A stretch of DNA of 64,000 nt from contig VWPU01004455.1 of the NCBI GenBank assembly GCA_013398955.1, positions 62,001 to 126,000 on the forward strand, in the 5' to 3' direction. Of this stretch, positions 38,111 through 51,120 are shown one piece after another (the stretch's first letter is position 1; every line of letters starts with the position of its first letter). Under the pieces are notes generated by a model. The model had not been told where the DNA came from. It made no database searches and saw only the letters and a program-made list of their open reading frames with translations. The DNA comes from Callaeas wilsoni. Its lineage: Eukaryota; Chordata; Aves; Passeriformes; Callaeidae. The translations under genes and the position numbers were made by a program.

Positions 38111-41100
38111 ACTTCTAAATGCACCTTCAACATACACATGGCTTTTCCTCTATGCACGTCCTGTTGCTATATCTTGGCCTGTTTTCCTGACAAGCTAACT
38201 TGTAGAGATAGGCAGGAAAGGGAAGTAAAGCTCTATTCATTCCTAGGTGATTTATGAACCTATGCGTCCTTCCTTCTGCAGCAGAAAGTTGGCACATGCA
38301 CACACAAAAAAATGTGTGTATGTCTGTGCCCTCATTGGAAGAAGCATCTGGGGGAAAAAAAATCCAGCCCTGAATGCTGTCTGTCTTAAGTGCAGCTCCT
38401 GAGAATGTCACTTCTCATCTCATTTCCGACACTAGCCCATCCTGTTTTTAAGTGCTGCCAAGTGCCGGGACACAGATGAGGAACAGGGCAGCTAAAACTC
38501 AGTAAGCCAACAGTCTCAGCACAATGGGCTTTATATGTACAGCTTCTCTCTGATACGCTCTGTAAAAAGTTTAGCTTGCTGCTAGGAAAAACTAAAAATA
38601 TTTGAAAAATCAAAGTTGCTTGGACATGGCCTGCACGGATCCATGCACATGTGTTACGGGAAGCTTTTGCTACCAGCCACCCTACACAACACAGAACACT
38701 AGCTTGGATCTAAGTAGCGAGAAAAAGCCATTTAGCAGCTGTCTTACAGCAAGAGGGAAAAAACCCCAACAAACCAGCAGAGGGAACAGACACTTTACAA
38801 TTTATTCTTACAGTGAGGCTATAACACCACTTCAGCTGAATCAAAGAGTTGCAAGCCAAAGGCAACTTTCTGGATTTAACTATCCATTTTAAACTCTCCC
38901 TTATAGTCTAAAGTCATTGGGTGTATGAGCAGCTGTGACAATGGAAAGGAATTTGAAAGAGGAAGAGAAAAGCCCCTCTCATTTCCTTTCAGTGGCAGCA
39001 AGCTTTTAGCTGTGCAACAGACTCTTGAATCTATTTGACATTGCTCAGATTAAAAAACATTGATTTAAAAAAAACCTCTAAAAGTGTAATTACATTTCTG
39101 AACATTTACAAGTATTTGCACAACAGAAGGTAAAGTTTTGCAGGCTGAGCATATCCAGACTGTTGGAGCTGGTCTGGAACAATTAAAAGACAGACACTTT
39201 AAATGGTAAAAATGCAAGCTGTGTTCTGAGCTTGGGAAATTGCAAGTGTACTCTAATCGCATCTGATTGTCATCATCACAAGTGTAACAACTGCAGTGTT
39301 CCATCTTAATTGCATTCACAATTGACCGGTCATACAAAAAGTACCTCAAATAAAATTAATTCTTTAGGCTTTTTGTCACATTGACAACACACAAGATTTC
39401 CAGCAACTGAAATGGAAAAATTGATTAAAATTATATTCTGCTGCAATATCTGCATCAAACAAACATCTTTTAACCTTCCAAGGAGCTTTAGAGAGAGCCT
39501 ACTTTTATTCTCCTTTGGCATACTTGAAGACTTAGTATAAATTAATTTCGAATGGGCTGCCTTCAGTTTTTCCAGGATTCAGGACACTATATTAGCAATG
39601 CTTCAAGGGCACCTCTGCTCCAGAAGACAGTGTGTAGGGGTTAAAAAAAGGATGACAGTCCATGCCCTAATGGCAGACACTGTGTCCCTTGAAGGCCCTA
39701 TATCCACTCTGACCATCAGAAAAGGGAAGGAAATTCAGCGGAAGTACTGAGGAAAAAGAGGCAAACAGATTATATCGGTTGTGATTTGACTGTAGCGAGG
39801 GAAGCAACGTAGAACAAGGAAGATTTATACTTACAAGGAGAGTATTGTAATTCCAATAACCTTTTCCACTCTTGCATAAATTGAGCCCCCAGGCACTTGA
39901 TAAAAGGCATGCACAGCACTTTTTTTGAGCAGCTGGAGAGCTCCTACTGCATGCTATTTTTTAAAATCAGTTCTCCCACAAAGCTATCCAAAATTGTAGC
40001 AGTGCTGTTTCCAGAAAATCGCATCCCAGCTCAATGTTAGAACAGCCTGTGGCTGCTCTATAAACAAAGTAGCTCTGTATCATTTAACAATTAATGGTCA
40101 CTTTAAGGTGAGCCGGTTAAGATATTTCCTTCAGTGGATCCCTCTGTGATCACTCCTACCAGATCTGCATCAAGTGACTCAGACAAAGGAAGGCTGGTTA
40201 CATAAACAGAAGGTAGGTGGCTTAACCACCTTGATCTTATCACAGACCTGTCAGCGGAGAGAACTGCACGTTACTGCAGAGCTAACTCACATGTCAATGC
40301 ACTGGAAAGGAATCAGATGTTTTCCACATCCTCCGATTTGGGAATGCTTTGCAGGGTTATTTATTGAGCCAGTTCAGATTACACAGAATAGCTTCAGAGC
40401 CTGCAGTTTCCAGTGCTTCACCTGCCTTGCCAAGGCCATGCTTGCTATTGAAGAGTCAGGAGAGGAAAACTGAGAATGAAATCAATTATAAACTTGGAAT
40501 GCTTTGGGATTTCAGAGCCTATACACTTTTGAAAAATAAAGGAGGGGGGAAAAAAAGGAAAAAAAAAAGACGAATCTCAACCTTTCTATTAACACCTTAC
40601 TGGAAGCAAAATAATTTTACAAATCTGACATCATTACAGCCCAGTACTCAGAGGTGCTCCGTTTTGGCACTTGCTCATTCCTCAGTCAGCAGTAAACTTT
40701 CTAGCACACTGCTCTAGCTTTCCAGGATACATGTTTTAAAAAAAAAAAATCTTAAGAACCCACATTTAGCCTCTCAGATCACTGCCTGTGTAATTTACAG
40801 GAGTAACAGGTTAGACTGACCTAGCTATAAATGAGAAAGATACATCACAGCTGGACATCCTAACTGGTCTGAAAGCCTTTGCCAAGCTTTCACAGGCTTT
40901 TGAAACAGAACCTATGATTTTCAGCAGCGTTTCTACCTTTTTTCTCCCAACAGTGAAAGAGAATCAACATGCCTACTCATTCTGCTACTATGCTTCGGAG
41001 GACACCCCTGCTTCCTTGCTCCAACCTGAGATGTCATCTTCTTTCCAGCAAAGCTATTTCCAGAGCTTATTTACTGGTTCATTCAAGTCTAGACTTTCTA

Positions 41101-41969
41101 ATTTTGCAGCATAATCTGTAGCTCAGTCACCCATGAAACTGCTGAACAGCCTGCAATTGTGTGCAAATCCACACCACGGCTTGCTTGTGCTGCCTGAGCT
41201 CAGGTACAGTCATTAGCGACAGCATACAGCACTTTAATGGGAAGCTCTTTAAACCCGTCAGGAGCATTTGCCAGAAAAATCTCTTCCCTTCCTCTCCTTC
41301 TCCTTCAATAGTTTAATTAATACCATTGTCCTAGCTTTGGCTCCAGAAAGTGAAGAAAGCAGGGATCTTGACAGGGAAATGGATACAGCATAGGACATGA
41401 ACAGGTGAAGGGGAAAGCTTTTTTCCCTTCATTCATTTAGCAGCCCTGCCTGGTGTGAGCCCACACTCCCACTCTATCCCCCAGGCTCAGGCAGCACAAG
41501 GGACACTGTGCCCAGTAGATGTCCCAAAGGAAGCAGGGGACAAGATCAGAGGGCACAGCCCACGGACAATGGCACACTTGGCGGTCTGTAGATGGAAGGT
41601 GGATAGCTTGCCTAGCAGAGGGCTCAGGCAGGTGCTGGCACCAGCCTGCCTTGGGCAGCAGCGTGTGAGGGGAGAGGGGGCGAAGGGGGAGCTCCTGCCC
41701 TCAGCCATGAGACCTCTGGTGTCAGCTGACGGCAGCGAGCCCTAAGCAAGGGAGCTGTGCTGAGTCAGCCACAGCAGCTGCCCTTCTCCACAAGCACCCA
41801 GGAAAGGGCTGCTCTGTGGTCAGGGCCAAGGCAATGACCCAATGAGATGAAAGTGACCCGGATGCAACACTCTCCCCCACCCTCAAAGTAATCAGATTTG
41901 CTTTCTCCCATGACTTCCACATTTGCTGAGTGTACTTGGTCCCACGTGAGCTGCAAGCAGCAAGCAGAG

Positions 41970-42240
41970 CTATCTGCGGTAAGACGGGCACGCCTCGCCC
42001 GCTGCAAATCCACAGACACCAGCAGAGGCATTACTCAGGTACCCGTGACCCTGCTAAGGGCTCCCACACCTCTTCCTCTCCCTCTCGGCCTGTCCAAAGG
42101 AGAATTCCTCTCAGGGCCGTCTTAGGGCTTTCCACCCCAACGGGTAAACTCAAACCTCCTGTCCTTCGGCTGGGCGGCAGGCTGTGGCACCATGCATCCA
42201 TCCATGCTGAGCTAGCACGTGCAGGACGCCCATCCTTCCT
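41970..42240. promoter_or_regulatory. CpG-enriched patch, candidate regulatory element
   Basis: About a dozen CpG dinucleotides lie in roughly 270 bases, mostly at 41975-42005 and 42115-42180, inside an intron that is otherwise poor in CpG. The patch is GC-rich compared with its surroundings. It could be an intronic enhancer, an alternative promoter or the decayed remains of a GC-rich repeat. No start codon or exon is evident. Confidence 0.3.
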
Positions 42241-45059
42241 CTCTGGATGTGCACACAGCAACCAATATCAAACAAAAAGCATCCTGAGAAAAAAACAGGT
42301 TTTCCCCTGACTTCTTTTAACCTGTCTTACTCCAGCCCCCAGTCTACACTCTCTTCTACATTTAGCTGCTGGGCAGGCCATACATCCCCTTCCCAACACC
42401 ATGGCCAGAGTGCTCCTTAGCATCCCTTCACCATTTCTCTCTCTGGGAGATTTCAGCACTGGTCCCAGCACTCTCCTCCAACAGGGGGTGGCCCATTAAT
42501 GCAGAAATCTGCTAAGCAAGGATAGTAGGGGACCCATCGAGCATACCACAGTGGGCAGCTCCAGCTCTGTGCATCACATTGCTGAGTGTGGCATATTGGG
42601 AGCCACTGTACCCTCCTGGGAAGAGCTTCCTGAGGATTCTTCTTGGTCCTTCACCATACAAGACATGTGCTAACTGCTCAGGAGCACAGGAACCCACCGA
42701 AGATTGGTAGGAAAACCTGTTTCTAGGCAGGAAAACAGTTAAGGAAGACAGTAGAAGCTCCTCCTGTTCCACACCAGCATGAAAGGAAAAGCCTTTCAAA
42801 GCTGCATGTGTTTGCTCAGTGGAATAGGATCTGCTGCCCTTTATTCTCCTGGATGATGCAAGGACCACAGCAGCCAGGAGGGGAAAGTCCTGGGCTCGTT
42901 TGCTCCTGTGCTTCCCTCCCTCACATCAAGAACCATCACCTGCACAAAGCCTGTCTCTTCCTGCAGCTTCACTAAAAATTTCACCTGAAACACCTCTTCC
43001 AATAAAACTACCGCAGCTGCAGGAAAAATTTTCAGTTTAACAAATCAACATGCCAAGGTGGTTCCTTCAGATAAGCCCTGAGCAGCTTCAGGCAAGAGGC
43101 TGTATTTGGAGGCCACAAGAAGCGAGCTTGCCACAGCACCCAGGAAAGCCCGCAGAGGAGCACAGGCAGCTCCATGCAGTCCCTCCACAGAAGGGAAGGC
43201 AGGGCTCTTCCCTGGCACACTCTGCACCTTAGGGCAGACAGCTTGGAAAACAGCACTAGGCTACAAAGAAGAGTGTGGTTTGAATGGTGAAGGCAACTCA
43301 ATCTTGGCAGCTCTGTGTTTTAAAGACAGCACTTTGGTGCTCTTCTCACTCCCAAAGCATCCTGAACTGTTATTTACAATTTCCCTCAGGCAGGCCATAA
43401 ATCCAAGCACAACTAGCAAGCTCAACACAGTGTAAGAGGATCCCAGAGGCAGACTAATTATCTTTGCAGGCTATGCAAGCCTATGCAGTTTTCTTCTGCA
43501 CAGTGGCTTTAGAAATTTTGGCTAGTGGCTGCAACTAACAGGTCAAACTTTCCACTTCTCATTGTTCTGTTCAGGGCAGCCAGCTGGGAGTTCAGGGGCA
43601 ACAAATCTCCAGGGGAAGAAATCAAGGCCATTAAGGGAAAGGGAAGAGGGGCAATGAATCATAAGAATACTCCACGCACTTTTCTGATTCCAGCAGAAAA
43701 GATAGGAAATAAAGACTGAGAGGAAGCCTAACAGATTATGAGGACTAAAATCAAAACCACCACCAAACAGAAAACCCTACAACTCCCATTGTCTTGAGAC
43801 TTTAGGGATTACTTTTCTCTGAATACTCTATACCAAGGTGACAACTTCTTTTTTGTTTAAATTATTCAATACAGTAAAACCCCACTCCCCTCATCTCTTG
43901 AGACAGAAGGTCAGATTTATCAGAGGCGCAGGTGCTGCATCTTTCACATTTTCTCACCTCCACAGAAGTGTGCTGATGTTCAGCCTGCAGCTAATTTCAC
44001 ATGGATCTCTCCTAACACCTACTAGCTCTGTTTAGTCATTATCTATCCAGACAGCAGAGGTTGTAGCAAACACTTGAATTTTAGAGGGGGTGGGGATAAA
44101 ATATCAGACTCAAGTAATTTCTCTGGACCAAGTACTGCATGAAACAACCAGAATATGCCATTTTCTGAATGAAAGCCTGGGCTGACAAGCTATTGTCTGG
44201 TCTAAAGCAACACATACACTCTTTCACTATCAGAAAATAGTCTATAATGAAACTTCTTAGCTGGCATTTCCCCACGAAAATAATCAGTTGCAATCTCTAA
44301 AAGTTAAAAAACCTCTCATCAACTAAGAAAAACCAACATGCTGCATTGGGCTGTGAAAAATCCGCTGACTATCACACTGGTAATCACTGAAGCCCCCTCC
44401 CATGGGAACCACACAGGTTAAATTACTTCCCAATAGAAGTGTAATGTTTTCAGTGGTAATTTCATTTTTTGGTGAAAGATTCTCACCAGAGATTATGTGA
44501 GCAAAGGCAAGAGAATTTAAAAATTGTGTATCTTGGGTACCATATCAGGTATAACAACAAAGTGCAATACAGAACAAACTCTTGTCTGTTGCAGTCAGGC
44601 CTCTTTCCCCTTGGCACAGATGCAAAATAAAACAAAAACTGTAGAACTTAATACTACAAAATACTCTGTGAAAAGTAAGGATACTGCGCTAAATCTTGAT
44701 GGGTTAGTACCATCCACAATAGGAAGTAAATAAAATTTTATGAAGATCTGTACAGCAACTTCCAGGATATAATTAGATAATACTTTTCCAGAGCCATAAT
44801 AAAGAGGAGGAAATTTTGTGTTTTCTTCGGTTGGTGTGGTGCTACCTGTTAATTACAAACAGCCAAGGAAGCAGAAGATGATCTCTGGAACATATCCAAG
44901 GGACACAGATTAGGCTGGTGGCATCGTGGATGCACCCTCCAAAGACAAGGCCTCTAGAGGGGGTTTTCAAGTGTTCTGGCTACAAGTTTACTAGTCAACC
45001 CAGATGGGAGCATGTAGGTATTTCTTACAAGCTTTCCCTCAAGTTTCTCTCAGAGATTT

Positions 45060-45145
45060 TTTCCCCCTATTGAAACAGACAAAACCAACAACAACAAAAC
45101 CCAAACATAAAACCAAAAATACCCAACCAAAAAGTAAAAAGTTGA
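45060..45145. repeat. A/C-rich low-complexity tract
   Basis: A strand-asymmetric stretch of AAAACC, AAC and CCAA-like units that lacks G almost completely on the plus strand. It lies about 470 bases past exon 3 in transcription order, so in the pre-mRNA it reads as G/U-rich. Confidence 0.75.
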
Positions 45146-45616
45146 TAAAAGGACTTCAGAGTCTATTAACATATTTTTGCTGTAACTTCACAGTCCTGAG
45201 GCAGGGACACAGGATATTTCTGCAGGTAATAGAGGAAGTTCTGAAAAAGTGCCAGAGTACAAACTGCTAGAGGCAGCCAAAGTGGTAAGTCCCCCACTGA
45301 GCTCAATATTGGAAGGTGAAATCTACTCCCATTACACATTATGGCTATGACACAGGTAACTTCTAGGTTTAAAAAACAACAGGCAAACACAAACCATCTT
45401 ATAACTTTTAAAATGAGCTTTGAGACAGCTTCACAGACTGCTTTGTGGCAACCTAAAGAGACAGCTGCAAAATCCTCCTTACTAAAATTTGGGCTGAAGC
45501 TTTTGCAATCAATGTGATTCTGGTTTGATCTGTTTGAACAAAAGCAGGAAGCCAGAGACCAGCAAACCACGTACTCCATAGAAACACATTTGTATGGGCG
45601 ATGAAGGAATACTCAC

Positions 45617-45771
45617 GCAGTGCATACAGGGAGAGGACTATTCCAGCCAGGCAAAATCCCTCAAAAAACCTGAGTGTGCTGAACATGGTCACATTCACTG
45701 AGAGTGCCACAGTCAGTCCAAATATCAAAATGAATATGACAGAGAAGAGCAGTACAGGCCGTCGACCAACC
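45617..45771 (-). CDS. SLC22A23: SLC22A23 coding exon 3 (internal, partial CDS)
   Basis: The exon continues the frame of 51017-51120. Its first base completes the Trp codon, then VGRRPVLL follows, giving the major facilitator motif A loop (D-W-V-G-R-R) across the splice junction between transmembrane helices 2 and 3. Helix 3 follows (about residues 6-25 of the exon), then SVNVTMFS, then helix 4 with TLRFFEGFCLAG, ending LYAL plus the first base of an Arg codon. The acceptor has a long pyrimidine tract before its AG (complementary to 45772-45773). The donor is GTGAGT (complementary to 45611-45616). The length is 155 bases, the standard size for the third coding exon in SLC22 genes. NVT is a possible glycosylation sequon, but its use depends on topology. 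Both junction phases fit a transcript made by joining the two exons, so the gene looks intact here. The rest of the protein is encoded before position 1. Confidence 0.97.
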
Positions 45772-48700
45772 CTAAAAATAAGGAAGTATGGAGAAACAGT
45801 GTTAGAAGCCGGGAAGGACATAATGCCGGATCATTAAAATTGGCAAAGAGGGGAACAAGTCAGGCAATCCCTTCCAAGTATTGCAACCCATTTTTAATGC
45901 TTGTTCTGTTCTTCTCTTTTTTTTCCTTACTAAATCTCGATTTCTCTGCCAGCTTTGCATAGACAAGTCCATTTCGGAAGGGATTAAGCAGAGACAGCAC
46001 ATTGTATTAGTGCTTGATTTAACAAGCATTTTCAAAACAACAAAGATAAACAAGGAAGCATCTAGGAACTACTGTAAGGCCATAAATAAGTCCCTTGGAT
46101 ATGAAAATCAACTTCTCACAGCTTTCTGTAGTAGCACAAGAGGATATGTGGTATTATATGCTGTATGGCATAATATATTTTTAGCTGCAGAGGTCTCCTC
46201 TTCCCAAGAGACGTGCTTTTCAGTCTCATCTACAAGAGCAGCCAGCTCAAAAAACTACTTTTCTTGGTCTCATTTGTTGAGGAGAAACCTAACAAACATG
46301 GACTGAGCACAAAACAGGGCTCAGGTCACTTCACTGAGCCTTAGAGAGCTAATAAAAACACCCACAGGAAAATTGTGATCTCCAAGTCCCTCCACCTTGT
46401 ATTTCCATAGCAGCTGGAGAGACCCACAAAAGCAGCCTGACTAGAGGATAGGGCGAGGTATAAACCACTTCAAAAGTCATTATAGGGAATAGGGGCAGAG
46501 GACTTGCAGCTGCAACCTGTAGTTGCATGCATTGGTACAGTGCTGATGAGGAGGAAGAGTTATGCGACACTGGATGCGGAGACAGCCACTGCAGAGTTTG
46601 GCTCTTTCACGTCCACAGAACATGAGATTTTTACATCTCTTATTCATATGTTTAGTGTTTATAATTCCCCTTTCTCTTCCCTCTTTCTGTGCAAGGAGAA
46701 TGATATGAAGCACCAGAGCACATGGCTATTTTTAAGCAAGAATTGGATCATTATGTGGAGATTTCCAAAATTTTTCAACTTGTCAACTCCCACAAGTTTT
46801 CCAGTGGAACTGAGGATCTCTTTTAGTCAGCTCCATATGCCATTTTCACAAAGAATACATGAACTTGCTTTTCGTAGGCAGCTTTCACAGACCTATTCAA
46901 AGCAGACTGTCAGTTGCAAGCCAGCCATCAGGTTGAATGTCAGCACAATAAAGAGCATTTAAACCTCACAACTTAGTCCAGTTTCACATGCTGTAGCATT
47001 TCTATTTAATTATTTCAGCAGATTGTCACTAGCAGTTATAAAATACATTATACATATGCATTCACAACCAGAACTTTGGATTTTGCAGTACTTAAAATAA
47101 AATAGGGAGTGAAGGGCTGAAAAGGAGACATCGTTATAATTTTTTACATTTTTGGGAACTGGGAGAGTGCACCAGTCATCATTCAGGCTTTTTCAAATTC
47201 ACACCTAAGAAAGTGTTGACATGGCTCCTTGCATGAAAACAGGTTTTTTATTATTTTCAGCTGCAGTATGACCTGTGGGGCCCCTCAAAGATTTAACCTG
47301 TTGGCATTAGCCATTCAAAGCTTTTAAAACAGAACTAACAGGCAAGTAAAAGAAAGAAAGGTCAAAGCAGGCTGGTCTCCATCAGGGTACAAGTACAGCC
47401 CACTGGAAGGCGAGCTGCAGTGGGGCTGAGGGTGGGAACAGCATATCACTGAATTTGTGATGCACAACACGCTGGACGTGGGGGCAGTGACTGCTGTGTG
47501 TGCTTCAGATTTTGTATTTAAAGAACACAGCGCTTGGGCAGGGAGGGGAAATACCTCGTGTAAAACCTTGAATACAGAAAAAACCCCACCCCTATGAACT
47601 TTGTGTTATCAGCTATCTGCACAGACTTTTGCAGCCACATTTTTGCTACGCCAAGCTGTAATTCGTACCAATTCGTATTTGTGGAAGTGTTTTGCAGATG
47701 AAAGGCATTATGCAAACACTCAGAATTAGGAACTTAATTCTCATCACAAGCCTGATCTGCCATTCCCTGATCTTGATTGAAAAAGGCCTCATGCTTAGGA
47801 TACTTCAGTTCCCTTCCTCCTCTCCTCCCCACACCCCCCACCTGTACTCAAGGTTATCCATCATTAGGACACAGAATTTCTTCTATCATTATACAAGTTA
47901 CGCAGATGAATGGTTGCTGCTAATGAAAAAAAAAAAAAATCAGAAAATCCAAGAGCCTCCTGAGCCTGTAAAAACCAACTGAGGCCAGATAAGCCCTCTG
48001 GTAAGAGGCATTTCCTCACAAACACAAAACTAGTCATCTTCTTCACCAAGGCATGCAGCACACTTCTCAAAAAACAAAGCTCCAGGGCAGCTATCATCCA
48101 TATGTTTGGTGATCCAGCAGTGTTTTGACAGGATGGTGTCTCAGAGCATAAAAAAGAAGCCTTTTATATGCAGACAGAATTATCTGTCTAACAGTACATG
48201 GAAATGCTTGTGAGAAATTAAACCATACACAATTTTCCTGGTAAAACAGCCCCAGGATGCTATCTGCTGCCATCCAAACTGTTCCAGAGAGAGATTACTG
48301 TATCACGGAAGTCTCAGCCTACACTGCACGCTATTATCTAGATCAAATGCTAAATGCTGCCTGCACAGGTAAATAACCAGAGATACAAGCAACCTCAGGC
48401 TTTTGAAGAATCTGCAGCCCCCACACAGTATGATAAGCAAATGCATCAAAAAGATATTCCTAACGTCAGAGTTGCACCACAGGGGGAGAGTGAATGGGCT
48501 GAGGACAAGGCCTGCTCTTCCCATACTCCTACGCATGTACCTTGCCACCCTGAGATAACCAAGCTTTGCTCTCACAGCTGATCAAATTGCTCTTCCCATG
48601 CCCTTCTCTGCAGGCTCTCTCTTGCTTTTGGGACTGGAACTGGCTCAAAGGCTCCAAAATGCATCAGAGCACGTGCAAAGTGGGGGTACTACAGGACAAT

Positions 48701-51016
48701 GAGAGGTACAGACCTACTGTCTTAGTGCTACGTGGACACCATGCCCACCTGCTCCAGAAGGGAGCTTTCCACACAAACCTCAAGAGGCTCTGTCCAGAGC
48801 AGGCAGAATTGCCAGTAGCACTCTGTCTGTGGAACAAGTAACTTATTCAGGCATTGGACACAGGTGGTCTTCCCACAGCCGAGCATGTTTGCAGACCTTC
48901 CTCCTATAGATTTTCCGCACAGAGCTATCCCAGCGTGCACACCTACTGTGTTTTGAACATGGAGCACTCAGTATACTTAGCAAAATGCCTTAATACACTC
49001 TGTGCCTTTGCCTCATTCAGCTTTAAAAGCTTCTTTCAAAGAGGAAAAGCAAAGCCCCTAATGGTACAAAAACCCCAAAGCATCTTCTAATTATCTGAAC
49101 TGGAGAGTGGTATATAAGTGAAATGAAAACAGATTTTGAATTTTTGTAACACTTTTTATGCATTACTCTGTTTAATCTCCCTTGTTTGGGACTGACATCC
49201 TTTTTCACTTCATTTTCTCTTTCTACCAGGTACAATCTGTACGACTCCTTTGTATCCATCTCTTTACACAACCCCACACCTTAGCAGCTGTGATTAAATA
49301 GCAAAGTTAATTCCATTTAGGTCTTCTTTTACCAGCCCCAAGTGCTACTGCTAAATGGCAAAAAAATCTATTGAACGCAGGAGTCCTGCTGTGTCAGGTG
49401 CATTGGCTGGCAATGTGCACCACACAGGAGTATGAGGACCAACTTTGGTGGCAGCAAACCATATCCATTCTAGTCATCCACAAAAGGGTCACTGTTCCGT
49501 CCAGCCACCGAGTTACCCTTTTCCCCCTTTGCACCACAGCTGGAAACCAATTCTCCTAAATTCACTAGACATTTCTAGATATTTGAAAATCAGGGTAATT
49601 TTATGCTGCATTAGCTCAGCTAAGCAGCTTGCAGAGGGGTCCAACAAACTCATGTGGCAGCACAAAGTACACACTGGGGACAGAAATGGATGGAAGCACA
49701 GGATGCTCCTTTTGGTGGCAGAGAGCTATTAAATCCACTTACTGCAATGCTCTCTCAAAGCCAGTGCCTTAGGCAACAAGTTGTTCACTTATTTGTGGCT
49801 TATTTGTCAATTATAGCAGCACTTTCCTAACTTGGTAAGAAGTCTGCTTTCTCCACACTGATTCCTTTTTAGGAAAGCCAAGCAAGATCTCTCATTAATT
49901 TCCCCTCTATACTTTCTATGAGTTCTTAGAGCCCCATTTTACTGTGGTATTTTAATCAAATTCAACTGTATTTCATGCATGTTCCCTACTTCACTGAAAA
50001 GTCATGATTCTTCTCCTGCTCAAAAATTTTCAGCAACTATTCAGGAATTAAGATTCAATTTTGCTAGGAATGCTTGATCCAAATTACTGCAGAGCTGCAG
50101 GGGGCCTTTTCTCTCCCAACTGACTGGCAAGACGCTGAGGTTCTATAAGATTTCCCTAATAGGCAACTCATCTTTTCCTGTTTTAATGAACGGCAAAAGA
50201 GTTAACTTGGGGCCATTTAAATCACCAATACTGGCAACTGTGCTGGAAGGCACTGAAGTGACTGGGACAGCACTGTAGAGCTATTGTTTCAGATACTTCA
50301 AGTTTCCGCTGAAATCACTTGAGTCATCCACGTAATTTATTTCCCCCCCTCTTCTGCACTACAAGACCATCTTTTTAAATGGAAGCTAAACCCTCAGAAT
50401 GATTGGGGTATCTGACAATGTTTTAACTGCCTCAATTCAAGTAAGTGTGATCTACTCTTTTTAGGTTTAATACCCCAATACTAGCAGCACGTAAGTCAGC
50501 AAATCCTTAACACTACATCACAACGTTTGCCTAACAAGAACTTTAAAAATAGAACAATGGAAAGGTTTTCAAAAAACAGCCTTCAACTCACCAAAAGATA
50601 CTATGTAAGCACAGGGCTGACATTACATTAGTTGTGTATTCAGTGAAATCAATGCTGCTTCCAATTTCTTTTGGTCCTCTCGCTTGATTAAGAAAACAAA
50701 AACCAACCCTAAACTAAAGGCTTTGCTTGTATAATTAGAAAATACTTAATTCTATACTAGCTTTACAGCTGCAATAAATTGTGTCAGTGGGAAACAAGTA
50801 AGCCAAATATCAAATAGTTTGTGCTATTTAGCTTGATATAAATTACTCCAGTCCAATTAACACACTTTTATACTGTTTGTCCATCATGATTCTTTCAGAA
50901 CCTTAAAAATCATTATGCAAAGGTTCTTAATGAATATAAAGCAGAACGCAATCAAAACAATATTTAATACCGTTATTTATTTATAGTTACATTGCATTAA
51001 AAGATTTTTCACTTAC
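45772..51016 (-). other. SLC22A23: SLC22A23 intron 2 (complete)
   Basis: This complete intron of about 5.2 kb runs from a GTAAGT donor after exon 2 to a pyrimidine-rich TTTTTAG acceptor before exon 3. It splits a Trp codon after the second base and interrupts the motif A loop. It contains a 14-base A run at 47926-47939 and otherwise unique-looking sequence. The part nearest exon 2 (about 50760-51010) is AT-rich. I see no additional exon, RNA gene or mobile element. Confidence 0.9.
47926..47939. repeat. A14 mononucleotide run
   Basis: An uninterrupted run of 14 A within intron 2. No target-site duplication or retrocopy body is visible next to it, so I read it as a simple run and not the tail of an insertion. 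Confidence 0.85.
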
Positions 51017-51120
51017 CAGTCGGCTATACATCCTGTTATCAAGTGACCGAAAATTAATCCTACAAGCAGGGAGAACTTAGCAATGTGGACTTTCCAGGCA
51101 GAGTCACAAACAAGATCCCA
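51017..51120 (-). CDS. SLC22A23: SLC22A23 coding exon 2 (internal, partial CDS)
   Basis: This exon encodes the start of the membrane core of an orphan SLC22-family transporter (major facilitator superfamily). The translation begins WDLVCDSAW, continues through a hydrophobic segment (transmembrane helix 2, about residues 14-32 of the exon) and ends GCIAD plus two bases of a Trp codon. It is entered after a strong pyrimidine-rich acceptor (the AG is complementary to 51121-51122) and left at a GTAAGT donor (complementary to 51011-51016). The exon is 104 bases, starts in phase 0 and ends two bases into a codon, which is completed by the first base of the exon at 45771. The length matches the usual second exon of SLC22 genes. 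The WDLVCDSAW and ITGCIADW wording is what I know from SLC22A23, and SLC22A17 is the closest alternative. SLC22A23 has no settled substrate. Exon 1, with the start codon, is not in the window. Confidence 0.96.

Larger units (their letters stand above)
37553..45059 (-). other. SLC22A23: SLC22A23 intron 3, segment nearest exon 3
   Basis: Apart from the separately listed patches (37830-38110 and 41970-42240) I see no gene. A-rich runs occur near 40540-40570 and 40738-40749. The short frames present do not resemble the missing C-terminal exons of SLC22A23 and have no matched splice sites. Confidence 0.75.

Noticed and set aside
45166..45579. 137-codon minus-strand frame just after exon 3.
   Set aside because: It lies downstream of the exon 3 donor. 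Its sequence does not resemble the expected continuation of the transporter, so it is intron.
46504..46962. 152-codon open frame on the plus strand inside intron 2.
   Set aside because: Antisense to the host gene, with no recognisable domain and nothing to suggest a retrocopy.
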